Source of the DNA: Jiella soli
GTDB taxonomy: Bacteria > Pseudomonadota > Alphaproteobacteria > Rhizobiales > Rhizobiaceae
DNA length: 64,000 bases
NCBI RefSeq assembly: GCF_020615385.1
Contig: NZ_JAJAVB010000024.1
Location: 124,001-188,000 of the forward strand
Reading direction: 5' to 3'
This document shows, in pieces, positions 1-10,382 of this stretch (within the stretch, counting starts at the first letter, position 1; every line of letters starts with the position of its first letter). The position numbers and the translations under genes were made by a program. The notes beneath the pieces were generated by a model that had not been told where the DNA came from, did no database searches, and was given only the letters and a program-made list of their open reading frames with translations.

Positions 1-24
1 GTCGGCGTCGGCGTCGGCGTCGGT
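1..24 (+). repeat. GTCGGC hexamer repeat in the lexA linker
   Basis: The first 24 bases are four perfect copies of GTCGGC and encode Val-Gly four times, between the DNA-binding and protease domains of LexA. The array may continue to the left of the window. Six-base units keep the frame, so copy-number change would only alter linker length. Confidence 0.8.
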
Positions 25-423
25 CGAAGCGCGGCCGAGAGCGCGGTGTCCATCCCCGTTATGGGCCGGATCGCTGCCGGCGTTCCGATCTCCGCGATCC
101 AGCACAACACCCATTCGATCGCCGTGCCACCGGACATGATTGCCGGCGGCGAGCACTATGCGCTCGACGTCAAGGGCGATTCTATGATCGAAGCCGGAAT
201 CCTCGACGGCGACACCGTGGTGATCCGCCGGGGCGACACTGCCTCGCCGGGCGAGATCGTGGTCGCCCTCGTCGACGACGAGGAGGCGACCTTGAAGCGG
301 TTTCGGCGGCGGGGCGACACGATTGCGCTGGAAGCGGCCAATCCCGCCTACGAGACGCGCATCTTCGGGGCGGACCGGGTCAAGGTGCAGGGCAAGCTGG
401 TCGGGCTCATCCGCCGCTACTGA
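1..423 (+). CDS. lexA: LexA repressor, C-terminal part (5' end outside the window)
   Basis: This is the autoproteolytic half of the SOS repressor LexA, which represses DNA-repair genes and cleaves itself when stimulated by RecA filaments. The frame is open from base 1, so the N-terminal DNA-binding winged helix lies outside the window and the true start is not visible. The Ala-Gly cleavage site is in GRIAAGVP, with the bond between bases 78 and 79. The catalytic Ser is in GDSM (codon 181-183) and the catalytic Lys is in TLKRF (codon 295-297), as expected for an S24 peptidase. The visible part begins with a linker made of alternating Val-Gly. The stop overlaps the 3' end of the convergent comEC gene by 7 bp. 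Confidence 0.95.
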   Translation, partial: VGVGVGVGRSAAESAVSIPVMGRIAAGVPISAIQHNTHSIAVPPDMIAGGEHYALDVKGDSMIEAGILDGDTVVIRRGDTASPGEIVVALVDDEEATLKRFRRRGDTIALEAANPAYETRIFGADRVKVQGKLVGLIRRY

Positions 424-2900
424 TCCTCGCCGGCTTCCGCTTCCGGCGTCGATCCGCTCCCGGGCCGAGCGGCTGGCTGGTCCGAACGAGCAGGTCCCGC
501 GTGCGGTGCGCGGCCGCGTGGGCTTGTCGGGACAGCCGTAGCCGCACCGGCCGGAGCGGCGCTGTCGGTGGCCTGAGACTGGGCTCCGGGTTTGGGCTTG
601 CGCCAAGATTCCGGCCAAGGCGCGAGACGATGCCGGTTCCAGGGCGCCGGCGGCTCTGCAATCGCGTAAGTGACGGCGGGCCGCCCGGTCGCCGGGTCGC
701 GCCGGATGGCAAGCGATCCGCTGACGCGCAGAGTCCGGAGCGTGACGAGCTTCGCACCGGAGCGGCATGCGGCAAGGCGAATCGCGCGCGCGACGATGGC
801 GACGTCGGCGTGGTCGCAGGCATAGCCGGTCTGACGATAGTCGTCGGTCCAGACCACCTTGAGGCCGGCAGGCGTCGTGAAGCTGCAGAGATGCGCGTCG
901 CAGGCGGGCGCGATCCGGATCCGGCCGGACTGAGGTGGCGGGTCGGACGATGCGGCATAGGCGCGTTCCCATTGCTCGGCGACGAAGTCGTTCGGGCGCT
1001 TGCGCAGAAAGGCGATGGTGCCGTCGGCCTCGATCGTCGCGACTTCCTTGCCGCTCTCGAAGATGAGTAGGTCGGGCGGCGGGGTCCGGTTGGGCGCGAG
1101 GAACAGCCCGGCAGCGGCCAGCGGAAGCGCCGTAAGGCGAAGCCAGCTCGCAAGCAGCGTCACGGCCAGGATCGCCGCCGCAAGAAGCGCCAGGCCGATG
1201 CCGGTGACGAGCCCGATCTTCTGGTCCGGAACGATGCCGGCGAGCCATTCTGTGATGTCGAGGACGATTCCGAGCGCGATGCCCATGGGTTGCAGGCACA
1301 AGGCGTCGAGACCGAACGGCATCAGGAGCGAGCCGATCAGGGCGAGCGGCATGATGACGAAGCTGAACAGCGGCATGGTCAAAAGGTTGGCGATCAGGCC
1401 GAAGGCCGCGACCTGGTGGAAATGGTATGCGGAGAACGGCGCGGTCGCGGCGCCGGCGACGAGCGACGTCATGAGGATGCCGCCGACAGCGAGAAGCGCG
1501 TGGACCCACGGGCCGCGCTTCGCCCAGCGCCGGTCCCGCCGCTCTCGCCTTTGGCGCCCGGCCTCCGACAGGGCCCGATAAGCGCCGACGAGGGCTGCGG
1601 TGGCGGCAAAGCTCATCTGGAAGCTTGCCGTCATGACGACGTGCGGCGCTGTCAGGATGATGAGGGTCGCGGCAATCGAGACGTTGCGGATGGTGAGCGC
1701 GGGCCGGTCGAAGATCACCGCGGCGAGCATGATCGCCAGCATGACGAAGGCGCGCTGCGTTGCGACATTGGCGCCGGACAGGCCGAGATAGAGGGCCGCG
1801 ATGGCGAGCGCGCATCCCGCGGCCCATTTCTTGGCCTGCGAGCGCAGCGCGATCGCGGGAGACAGCGCCAGGAGCGAGCGCACCAGGACCATGACCGCGC
1901 CGGCGACGATGGCAAGATGCAGGCCGGAGATCGACAGGACATGGGCGATGCCCGTCGAGCGGAACCATGTCTCCACCTCCTCGGGGATGCCCTGCCGCTC
2001 GCCTGTGATCAGCGCCGCGGCGACCGCCCCTTCCGGCCCCGGGATCACCGCGCGGATGCGGTCGGTCATCGCTTCGCGCAGCTGCGCCAGGAACACCGTG
2101 ATCGTTCCCGGCCCTTGATCGGGCTGTGGCATTTCGAGGCCTTCGGGCGGCGCTCTCGTCGGGGCGCCGAGCGAGAAGCCGTAGGCGCCGAGCCCGTCGA
2201 AAAACGGCGAGAAGGCAAAGTCGTAGCCGCCCGGATAGGCCGGCCCGGATGGCGGGCCGAGGCGTACGAGGCCGTAGAAGGCCTCGCCCGGCTCAAATGG
2301 CTCGTGCCGGCTGTTGACGAGGATGCGTGCCCGCTCCGGAGGCCGGGACAGCAGCGGCCGGGCCGTCGCCGCGATGTCGACGAGGTAGCGATAGCGGCCG
2401 CGATCGTCGATCGAGCGTTCGACCACGCGTCCCGCAATCCGGGTCGTCGCCGTGCCGGAGATGACCGTCGTCCGCGTGGTTGCGATCTCGGCGAGCGAGA
2501 GCGCCGCTCCGAGGAAGACGAAGCCACCAAGAAGCGCCAGATTGCGGCCGGTCGGTCGATCTGACAGACGCCATGCGGCAAGGAGCAAGGCTGCCGCGCT
2601 CGTTCCGGCGACGGCGACGATCGGCCGCCAGCCAAGACCGTGGACCGCAACGATGCCGAGGATCAGGCCGACCGGCATCAGGTGGAAGGCCGAGCGCGCA
2701 CCGGTCTCGATGGCCACCTGCCGGGACAGCCAGATCGCCGCCGTCTCACCGAGGAGACGCCGGTCTGCCAGACGACGCAACGGTCCCGCGGCGAACAGCC
2801 GGCCGAGGTCGAAGCGCCGCGCGTCGGCGCTTTGGGTCTTGCCGTCCGGATCGTGGGTCGGGTCCACGCGGAAAGTGTCCGTTGCTTGTCTCTCGGCCAC
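417..2900 (-). CDS. comEC: ComEC/Rec2-type membrane protein
   Basis: This is an 827-residue polytopic inner-membrane protein of the ComEC/Rec2 family, the channel that carries single-stranded DNA into the cytoplasm during natural transformation. It shows N-terminal hydrophobic segments (about residues 70-140), a soluble DUF4131-like stretch, then the family signature [11 protein letters not shown] at residues 320-330, followed by many membrane helices. The C-terminal region after about residue 600 lacks the HxHxDH metal site of the metallo-beta-lactamase domain that many ComEC proteins carry. It ends in a low-complexity Ala/Pro/Gly/Glu tail. It diverges from gltX and its stop overlaps that of lexA. 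No other competence genes are in the window, so actual DNA uptake is an inference from the family. Confidence 0.9.
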   Translation of the reverse strand: MAERQATDTFRVDPTHDPDGKTQSADARRFDLGRLFAAGPLRRLADRRLLGETAAIWLSRQVAIETGARSAFHLMPVGLILGIVAVHGLGWRPIVAVAGTSAAALLLAAWRLSDRPTGRNLALLGGFVFLGAALSLAEIATTRTTVISGTATTRIAGRVVERSIDDRGRYRYLVDIAATARPLLSRPPERARILVNSRHEPFEPGEAFYGLVRLGPPSGPAYPGGYDFAFSPFFDGLGAYGFSLGAPTRAPPEGLEMPQPDQGPGTITVFLAQLREAMTDRIRAVIPGPEGAVAAALITGERQGIPEEVETWFRSTGIAHVLSISGLHLAIVAGAVMVLVRSLLALSPAIALRSQAKKWAAGCALAIAALYLGLSGANVATQRAFVMLAIMLAAVIFDRPALTIRNVSIAATLIILTAPHVVMTASFQMSFAATAALVGAYRALSEAGRQRRERRDRRWAKRGPWVHALLAVGGILMTSLVAGAATAPFSAYHFHQVAAFGLIANLLTMPLFSFVIMPLALIGSLLMPFGLDALCLQPMGIALGIVLDITEWLAGIVPDQKIGLVTGIGLALLAAAILAVTLLASWLRLTALPLAAAGLFLAPNRTPPPDLLIFESGKEVATIEADGTIAFLRKRPNDFVAEQWERAYAASSDPPPQSGRIRIAPACDAHLCSFTTPAGLKVVWTDDYRQTGYACDHADVAIVARAIRLAACRSGAKLVTLRTLRVSGSLAIRRDPATGRPAVTYAIAEPPAPWNRHRLAPWPESWRKPKPGAQSQATDSAAPAGAATAVPTSPRGRAPHAGPARSDQPAARPGSGSTPEAEAGEDQ

Positions 2901-2984
2901 CCTATGCTACACAGCCGCCACGCAAATGCGATGTCCGGTGAGAGCGCCGGGCCGCAGCACCCGATTCTAACGAACGGAGCCTCC

Positions 2985-4409
2985 ATGACGGACACCGTCG
3001 TGACCCGCTTTGCCCCCTCGCCGACCGGCTTTCTGCACATCGGCGGGGCCCGTACGGCGCTTTTCAACTGGCTCTACGCCAGAGCCAAGGGCGGCAAGAT
3101 GCTGCTGCGGATCGAGGACACCGACCGCCAGCGCTCCACCGAGCCGGCGGTGAAGGCGATCATCGACGGGCTCGACTGGATGGGCCTTGCCGCGGATGAG
3201 CCGCCGGTCTCGCAGTTCGAGCGCGCCGCGCGCCACCGCGAGGTCGCCGAGGAGCTTCTCGCCAGGGGAATGGCCTATCGCTGCTACACCAGCCAGGCCG
3301 AACTCGAGGCGCTGCGCGAACGCGCTCGCGAGGAGCGGCAGCCACCGAGCGTCGCGACCCGGCTGTGGCGCGACCGCGACCCGTCCGAGGCGCCGGAGGG
3401 CGTCGAGCCGGTCATCCGCCTGCGCGCGCCGCTCGAGGGCGAAACGATCGTCCGCGACCAGGTCCAGGGCGACGTCCGCTTTGCCAACAAGGATCTCGAC
3501 GATTTCGTGCTGCTGCGCTCCGATGGCAATCCGACCTACATGCTGGCCGTGGTTGTCGACGACCACGACATGGGCGTCACCCACATCATCCGCGGCGACG
3601 ACCACCTCACCAATGCTGGGCGCCAGACGCTGATCTATCAGGCGATGGGCTGGGACGTGCCGGTGATGGCGCATATCTCGCTGATTCATGGACCGGACGG
3701 CGCCAAGCTGTCGAAGCGCCACGGCGCGCTCGGCATCGAGGCCTATCGCGGCATGGGCTACCTTCCGGTCGCGCTCAGGAACTACCTCGTCAAGCTCGGC
3801 TGGAGCCATGGCGACGACGAGATCATGTCGACCGAGGACCTGATCCGGTGGTTCGACTTCGACGGCATCAACAAGGGAGCGGCGCGCTTCGACTTCGCCA
3901 AGCTGGAGGCGCTCAACGGACACTGGATCCGCGCGAGCAAGGATGCGGACCTGGTCGAGATGCTGATGAGCGAGCGCGACGTCCTGCCGAATGGCGACAT
4001 CCTGAAGACGCGCCCGGACGATCTCCTGCGTGAAAAGCTCACGGCGGCGATGCCCGGCTTGAAAGAGCGCGCCAAGACTTTGGTCGAGTTGACGGACAGT
4101 TGCCGATATCTGTTCGCCGACCGGCCGCTGCCGCTGGAGGAGAAGGCGGAGCAGATCCTCGCCGATGGCGGACGCGCGATCGTCGGGGCGCTGGTGCCGC
4201 AATTCGAGGCGGTTTCCAGCTGGTCCGCGGCGGAGCTCGAGGGCATCGTGCGCGCCCATGCGGAACAGGCGGGCCTGAAGCTCGGAAAGGTGGCGCAGCC
4301 GCTGCGTGCCGCGCTGACGGGACGCACCACATCTCCCGGCGTCTTCGACGTTCTGGAGGTTCTCGGGCGCGATGAGGCGCTCGCGCGGCTTCGCGAGCAG
4401 GCGGCGTGA
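2985..4409 (+). CDS. gltX: Glutamyl-tRNA synthetase
   Basis: This class I aminoacyl-tRNA synthetase (474 residues) charges tRNA-Glu, and in many alphaproteobacteria also tRNA-Gln for later amidation. The HIGH-type motif is HIGG in the first 20 residues, within [16 protein letters not shown], and the KMSKS-type loop is KLSKR. The start at 2985 is chosen because the family's conserved N-terminus begins there and CGGAG lies a few bases upstream. The open frame extends further upstream but that part is antisense to comEC and has no family similarity. It is followed on the same strand by gltA after 145 bp. Confidence 0.97.
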   Translation: MTDTVVTRFAPSPTGFLHIGGARTALFNWLYARAKGGKMLLRIEDTDRQRSTEPAVKAIIDGLDWMGLAADEPPVSQFERAARHREVAEELLARGMAYRCYTSQAELEALRERAREERQPPSVATRLWRDRDPSEAPEGVEPVIRLRAPLEGETIVRDQVQGDVRFANKDLDDFVLLRSDGNPTYMLAVVVDDHDMGVTHIIRGDDHLTNAGRQTLIYQAMGWDVPVMAHISLIHGPDGAKLSKRHGALGIEAYRGMGYLPVALRNYLVKLGWSHGDDEIMSTEDLIRWFDFDGINKGAARFDFAKLEALNGHWIRASKDADLVEMLMSERDVLPNGDILKTRPDDLLREKLTAAMPGLKERAKTLVELTDSCRYLFADRPLPLEEKAEQILADGGRAIVGALVPQFEAVSSWSAAELEGIVRAHAEQAGLKLGKVAQPLRAALTGRTTSPGVFDVLEVLGRDEALARLREQAA

Positions 4410-4554
4410 TTCGGGCTCGATCTGTTGCAGCGCAACCGGTTAGGCTTGGGGAAACTTGTGGAGCCCCAGCCTTTGGAGTAGGCAGAGGTTGGTCGAAACG
4501 TGTGCGCTGCGAAAGGTTCGTCCTTTCCGGTGGCAATGATCGAAAGGAAACCGC

Positions 4555-5847
<1,293 letters not shown>

Positions 5848-5887
5848 CCATCTGCGACAAACTTCCTTTTCAGGTTGACATGATCGA

Positions 5888-5911
5888 GACGGGCGCTTCG
5901 GCGCCCGTTTC
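5888..5911 (+). terminator. Rho-independent terminator after gltA
   Basis: The stem ACGGGCGC-TTCG-GCGCCCGT is perfect over 8 bp with a stable TTCG loop and is followed by TTTC. It lies 41 bp past the gltA stop and between the convergent gltA and lpxB, so it may serve both strands. Confidence 0.8.
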
Positions 5912-5955
5912 TGCGTCCGGAGGGCGCGATCGCCGTCGGGCCGGCCTCGAGTTCG

Positions 5956-7110
5956 CTACCCTTGCCGGCGCCCGATCTCGGCAAGAACGATTTCGGCCGC
6001 CGTCTCTCCTGGCGCCTGGTCGATCGCCATCAGCCGCCGGATCTCCTCGAACCCGGTCAGCTGGGCCCGCCGCTCCGGCGTGTCGGTCAGGAGCCGCTCC
6101 AGGCGTCGCGCCAGATGCTCCGGCCTGACGAATTCGTGGAAATGCTCCGGCACGAGCGGATGGCCGACGATGAAATTGGGCAAGGCCGCCGTCCAGGCCG
6201 TCACCAGATGGCGAAAGCGGTAGGCGACGGGGTCGAGGCGATAGGCGAGCGCCATCGGGATACCGGCAAGAGCGAGTTCGAGCGAGACCGTGCCCGAGGC
6301 GGCAAGTGCCGCGTCCGCAGCGGCGAAGGCCGCCCATTTCTCCGCCACGCCGGTCACGATCTTCGGTTTCTTCTCCCACCGGCCGACCGCGGCCTCGATC
6401 CGCTCGCGATGGCGCGGCAGCGTCGGCAGGATCGCCCTCAAACCCGGCAGGCGGAGATGAAGCCGCTGCAGCGTCTCGCCGAAATCGTCGATCAGCCGAA
6501 CGACCTCGCTGCTGCGCGAGCCCGGCAGGATCAGGAGCGTCGGCGGCGAGTTTGGCCGCTTTTCCGCGACGGTCCCGTCACGGGCGAGGATCTCGGCAAG
6601 GCCAGGCACCTTCATCAGCGGGTGCCCGACATAAGTCGCGGGCGGCCCGCTCAGCCCTTCGAGGATTGCCGGCTCGAAGGGCAGAGCGCAGATCGCGTGG
6701 TCGACATAGGGCCGCATCGCCGCCGCCCGGCTTTCCCGCCAGGCCCAGACCGTGGGCGGGATATAGTTGACGATCGGCATGTCCGGCAGCTTGTCCCGCA
6801 CCCTGCGAGCGACCCGGTGCGAAAAGGTCGGGCTGTCGATGATCACCAGAGCGTCCGGCCGCTCGGCCACGATGAAGCGCACCGTCGCCGACAGGCGCTT
6901 GAGAAGCTGCGGCAGCCGCATCGCGATGCCGGCGATTCCGATGATCGACAATTCCTCGATGTCGAAGAGGCTTGTCAGGCCCTCGGCCTGCATCGCCTCA
7001 CCACCGAGCCCGACCGGCTCGAGCCGGTCCACCCGGCGCCTCAGGCCGCGGATGAGATCCGCACCGATCTCGTCTCCCGACGGTTCCCCGACGACGAAGG
7101 CGATCTTCAT
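5956..7110 (-). CDS. lpxB: Lipid-A-disaccharide synthase
   Basis: LpxB (384 residues) is a family GT19 glycosyltransferase that joins lipid X and UDP-2,3-diacylglucosamine to form the lipid A disaccharide at the inner face of the cytoplasmic membrane. The N-terminal FVVGEPSGDEIGADL and the central NYIPPTVWAWRESRA are family hallmarks. Its ATG overlaps the stop of lpxI by 4 bp (ATGA), so the two are translationally coupled. It is the last gene of the long rpsB-to-lpxB minus-strand block. Confidence 0.96.
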   Translation of the reverse strand: MKIAFVVGEPSGDEIGADLIRGLRRRVDRLEPVGLGGEAMQAEGLTSLFDIEELSIIGIAGIAMRLPQLLKRLSATVRFIVAERPDALVIIDSPTFSHRVARRVRDKLPDMPIVNYIPPTVWAWRESRAAAMRPYVDHAICALPFEPAILEGLSGPPATYVGHPLMKVPGLAEILARDGTVAEKRPNSPPTLLILPGSRSSEVVRLIDDFGETLQRLHLRLPGLRAILPTLPRHRERIEAAVGRWEKKPKIVTGVAEKWAAFAAADAALAASGTVSLELALAGIPMALAYRLDPVAYRFRHLVTAWTAALPNFIVGHPLVPEHFHEFVRPEHLARRLERLLTDTPERRAQLTGFEEIRRLMAIDQAPGETAAEIVLAEIGRRQG

Positions 7111-8000
7111 GGCGACCCCGCATCGATCGGAGACGCATCTGCCGGCCCGGGTTCTGGCAGAAGGCCGACGAGCGCAATGTTCGCGGCGTCGGCCGCGGCG
7201 ACGACGTCATCGAGCCCGAGAATCAGGCTGCGCCCGGCCGAAAGGCCGATCGCGGTGAGGCCAGCCTCCCTCGCCTCCGCGATCGTCGCCGTCCCGATCG
7301 AGGGAAGATCGAAGCGCAGATCCTGTTGCGGCTTGATGCTTTTGACGAGAACGCAGCGCTCGGTGCGCCCCAGGCGCCCTGCGGCGCGGAGCCCGGCCAC
7401 CCGCCGCAGCATCTCGCGCGTTCCCTCTACCGCCTCGACCGCGATGACCCGGTCCGGCGAAGCCACAACGGCCTGGCCGATGTCGAGGCTGCCCAGCCGT
7501 TCGGCGGCCCGGGCGGCAAGCGCAAGGGCCGCTGTCTCGGCCGCGTCGGGGATGCGGTGCGTCAGCGGCCCGACCGGTGTCAGCAGTGCCGGGACGACGT
7601 CCTGCACCGCCAGCATGACGAAGCCCTGCCGCTCCAGATAGCGTCCAAGGGCACGCAGCAGCCGGTCGTCCCCGCCCCGCACGATCCTCAGCGCCTGAGG
7701 AAGCCGCCGCAATGTTCGAAGACTTGGAATCAGTGACCGGAAATCCGGCCGCCGGCTGATCGTGCCGCAGAAGACCACGTGCCTGATCCCGTGCCGCTTA
7801 AGGGCGTCGATCGCGTCGCCTGCGCGGCCCCAGGCGAAGTCGGCGCCGTCGAAACCCGTCCAGTCGTCCTCGCAGCCATCGGCGATGCGCAGGACAAGCG
7901 GCTTCCAGCCCTTGTCCCTGGCAGACTCGGCCACGATCCGCGGCAGGGTTCCACCACCGGCGACGATGCCGAGCGGCGCGCCGGGGCTGTCCGGCTTCAC
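7107..8000 (-). CDS. lpxI: UDP-2,3-diacylglucosamine pyrophosphatase LpxI (DUF1009)
   Basis: LpxI hydrolyses UDP-2,3-diacylglucosamine to lipid X and UMP. It replaces LpxH in most alphaproteobacteria. The protein (297 residues) starts with the family motif LGIVAGGGTLPR and contains the conserved VFCGTISRRPDF and the C-terminal AGRSLILG segment. I chose the GTG at 8000 because GAGGA lies 8 bases upstream and it leaves a 10-bp gap to lpxA. An ATG at 8057 is also open but would overlap lpxA by 47 bp and add a charged, non-conserved leader. The stop overlaps the lpxB start. Confidence 0.93.
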   Translation of the reverse strand: MKPDSPGAPLGIVAGGGTLPRIVAESARDKGWKPLVLRIADGCEDDWTGFDGADFAWGRAGDAIDALKRHGIRHVVFCGTISRRPDFRSLIPSLRTLRRLPQALRIVRGGDDRLLRALGRYLERQGFVMLAVQDVVPALLTPVGPLTHRIPDAAETAALALAARAAERLGSLDIGQAVVASPDRVIAVEAVEGTREMLRRVAGLRAAGRLGRTERCVLVKSIKPQQDLRFDLPSIGTATIAEAREAGLTAIGLSAGRSLILGLDDVVAAADAANIALVGLLPEPGPADASPIDAGSP

Positions 8001-8010
8001 GGCACGGTCC

Positions 8011-8817
8011 TCAGGCCGGGGGCGCGTGGCGCGGGAAGCAGAGCGCACGGTCGCCACCGGCGCGGATGAAGCCGAGGAGGTCCTGGACGAGCGGATCGTC
8101 CGGGAATTCCGTCTGGACCTCGTCGATGTTCTCCTTGAACGTCAGATCGTCGGAAAACAGCATCCGATAAGCACGGCGGACATTGCGGATCGCTTCGCGA
8201 TTGAAGCCGGCCCGCTTCATGCCGATCACGTTGAGGCCCGACAGATAGGCCCGGTTGCCGAGCACCATGCCGAATGGGATGACGTCGCCTTCCACAGCCG
8301 CAAGCCCGCCGATATAGGCGTGATGGCCGACCCGCGTGAACTGATGGATGCCCGAGCCGCCGGCAATGGTCGCAAATTCGCCGACCGTGCAGTGGCCCGC
8401 CAGCATAACGTTGTTGATCAGCGTGACATTGCGCCCCAGCATGCAGTCATGCGCCACATGCGCGCCAGTGAAGAAGGCGCAATTGTCGCCTACGGTCGTC
8501 TCCGAGCGGCCCTGCACCGTCCCCGCGTTCATCGTCACATGCTCACGGATCAGGCAGTTGCGGCCGATCACAAGGCGCGTGTCCTCGCCGCGATACTTCA
8601 GATGCTGCGGGGCGTGGCCGAGGGATGCAAACGGCCAGATCTGGGCGCCCTCACCGATGACGGTATTGCCCCAGATGACGACATGAGAGCGCAGGCGGCT
8701 GTTCGCGCCGAGCACGACCTGCGGGCCGATATGGCAGAACGGGCCGATCTCGCAGCCCTCGCCGATCGACGCACCGTCCTCGACGACCGCAGTCGGATGA
8801 ATGGTCGTGTCAGTCAT
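8011..8817 (-). CDS. lpxA: UDP-N-acetylglucosamine O-acyltransferase
   Basis: LpxA (268 residues) transfers a 3-hydroxyacyl chain from ACP to UDP-GlcNAc, the first step of lipid A synthesis. The protein is built of left-handed beta-helix hexapeptide repeats, visible as regular I/V-G spacing. The catalytic His is in GAHVAHDC (H123). A helical C-terminal domain follows. It sits 2 bp after fabZ, as in most proteobacterial lpxD-fabZ-lpxA clusters. Confidence 0.97.
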   Translation of the reverse strand: MTDTTIHPTAVVEDGASIGEGCEIGPFCHIGPQVVLGANSRLRSHVVIWGNTVIGEGAQIWPFASLGHAPQHLKYRGEDTRLVIGRNCLIREHVTMNAGTVQGRSETTVGDNCAFFTGAHVAHDCMLGRNVTLINNVMLAGHCTVGEFATIAGGSGIHQFTRVGHHAYIGGLAAVEGDVIPFGMVLGNRAYLSGLNVIGMKRAGFNREAIRNVRRAYRMLFSDDLTFKENIDEVQTEFPDDPLVQDLLGFIRAGGDRALCFPRHAPPA

Positions 8818-8819
8818 GA

Positions 8820-9287
8820 TCAGACGGGATCGCGCGGGACCAGCATCGCGCTCACCGTCGCCTCGGCGACCTTGGCTTCGTCGACCTTCGCAACGCAGTC
8901 GAACCTCCAGATATTGCCGCGCTTCTTGGTCTGGACCACATGATATTCGAGGCGGTCGCCAGGCACGACGGGCTTTCGGAACTTGGCGTTGTCGATGGTC
9001 ATGAAATAGACGAGCTGCGGCGTGCCGCCGCCGGTCGCGAGCGTACAGATGGCGCCCGCCGTCTGCGCCATGCCCTCAATGATGAGAACGCCGGGCATCA
9101 CCGGAGCCGAAGGGAAGTGGCCGAGAAAATGTGGCTCGTTCGCCGTCACGTTCTTGATTCCCACGGCACGCCTGTCGCCCTGGATGTCGACGATCCGGTC
9201 CACCATCAGAAAGGGATAGCGATGCGGTAGCAGCGCCATGATCTTGTGGATGTCAGCGCTTTCGAGCACCGTCGCCTCTTCAGTCAT
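8820..9287 (-). CDS. fabZ: 3-hydroxyacyl-ACP dehydratase FabZ
   Basis: FabZ (155 residues) dehydrates 3-hydroxyacyl-ACP in fatty-acid elongation and competes with LpxA/LpxD for their substrate. The hot-dog-fold signature HFLGHFP carries the catalytic His57, and [11 protein letters not shown] carries Glu71, 14 residues later as in the E. coli enzyme. The start overlaps the end of lpxD by 8 bp, indicating coupled translation. Confidence 0.97.
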   Translation of the reverse strand: MTEEATVLESADIHKIMALLPHRYPFLMVDRIVDIQGDRRAVGIKNVTANEPHFLGHFPSAPVMPGVLIIEGMAQTAGAICTLATGGGTPQLVYFMTIDNAKFRKPVVPGDRLEYHVVQTKKRGNIWRFDCVAKVDEAKVAEATVSAMLVPRDPV

Positions 9288-10338
9288 CTTTCTTCCCCGG
9301 CGCCCGCCGCTTTCTCGCCATTTCCGATAACAGCGTCATCTCCCGAAACCACTCCCGCACAGGCTTGGCCGGCGTTCCACCCCAGCGCGCGCCGGGCGGA
9401 ACATCGCCCTGAACGGTCGAGACGGCCGCGATCTGGGCTCCGTCGCCGATGGTCACGTGCCCGTTGACGCCGGTCTGGCCGCCGATCATCACCTGATCGC
9501 CGATGTCCACAGAGCCGGATATCCCGACCTGGGAGACGATGACGCAATGGCGCCCGATCCGCACGTTGTGCGCGATTTGAACGGCATTGTCGATCTTGGT
9601 GGCCTCGCCGATCACCGTGTCGCGGATCGCGCCACGATCGATGGTGGTGTTCGCGCCGATCTCGACGTCGTCCTGGATGATGACCCGGCCGATCTGCACG
9701 ACCTTCTCCAGGCCCGCCCGGCCGGGCGCATAGCCGAAGCCGTCCTGCCCGATCCGCACGCCCGGATGAAGGATCACGCGGTTTCCGAGGAAGGCGTGCG
9801 ATATCGTGACCGAGGCACCAACCCGGCAATCCCGGCCGATCCGGCATCCGGCAGCAATCGCGGCGCCCGCGGCGATCACCGTTCCCTTGCCGATCACGGC
9901 GCCCGCACCGATGACGGCGAAGGCCTCGACGGTGACGTCCTCTTCGAGGAGTGCTGTGGGGTGGATCTCTGCCTTCGGAGACAGGCCCGATTCGCCGAAG
10001 ATCGGCTTCGGCCAGAGTGCATCGGGAAACAGTGCCCGGCCGGCACTGGCGAAGGCCGCCTGCGCGTTCCGCGCCACCAAGCGCGGCAGGTCGGGACGCA
10101 CCAGGCCGACATGTCTCTCGCCGACGATGATGCAGCCGGCGCCGGTCGCGGCGAGTGCCCCGCCATAGCGCGGATTGTCGAAGAAGGAGAGATCGTCCGG
10201 ACCGGCGGCTTCCAGCGGCGCCAGACCGGTCACCCGGACTTGGGGATCGCTCCCCTCCCCCAGCGCGGCTCCGGTCAGATCGGCCAGTTCGCCGAGCGAG
10301 AGCCCTCTACCACTGGGAAAGAACGGAGAATCATGCAT
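9280..10338 (-). CDS. lpxD: UDP-3-O-(3-hydroxyacyl)glucosamine N-acyltransferase
   Basis: LpxD (352 residues) adds the N-linked hydroxyacyl chain to UDP-3-O-acylglucosamine, the third lipid A step. An N-terminal uridine-binding domain (about residues 1-110) is followed by a long hexapeptide-repeat beta-helix. The catalytic His is in QIAHNVRIG (H257). The C-terminal helix is rich in Arg and Lys. It lies 44 bp downstream of bamA, so the two are probably cotranscribed. Confidence 0.97.
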   Translation of the reverse strand: MHDSPFFPSGRGLSLGELADLTGAALGEGSDPQVRVTGLAPLEAAGPDDLSFFDNPRYGGALAATGAGCIIVGERHVGLVRPDLPRLVARNAQAAFASAGRALFPDALWPKPIFGESGLSPKAEIHPTALLEEDVTVEAFAVIGAGAVIGKGTVIAAGAAIAAGCRIGRDCRVGASVTISHAFLGNRVILHPGVRIGQDGFGYAPGRAGLEKVVQIGRVIIQDDVEIGANTTIDRGAIRDTVIGEATKIDNAVQIAHNVRIGRHCVIVSQVGISGSVDIGDQVMIGGQTGVNGHVTIGDGAQIAAVSTVQGDVPPGARWGGTPAKPVREWFREMTLLSEMARKRRAPGKKDD

Positions 10339-10382
10339 CGGCCCCGCGGGAGGGCCATACGGCCGACCCCCGCTCCCTGACG

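Noticed and set aside
2640-2984. N-terminal extension of gltX
   Set aside because: The 115 extra codons lie antisense to comEC and lack similarity to the synthetase. The conserved start [15 protein letters not shown] is at 2985.
4410-4554. Possible tRNA gene between gltX and gltA
   Set aside because: Short GC-rich arms are present, but no cloverleaf with a T-loop GTTCRA pattern and acceptor pairing could be built.
8001-8057. Upstream ATG start for lpxI
   Set aside because: It would overlap lpxA by 47 bp and add a basic non-conserved leader, while the GTG at 8000 has a good ribosome binding site.
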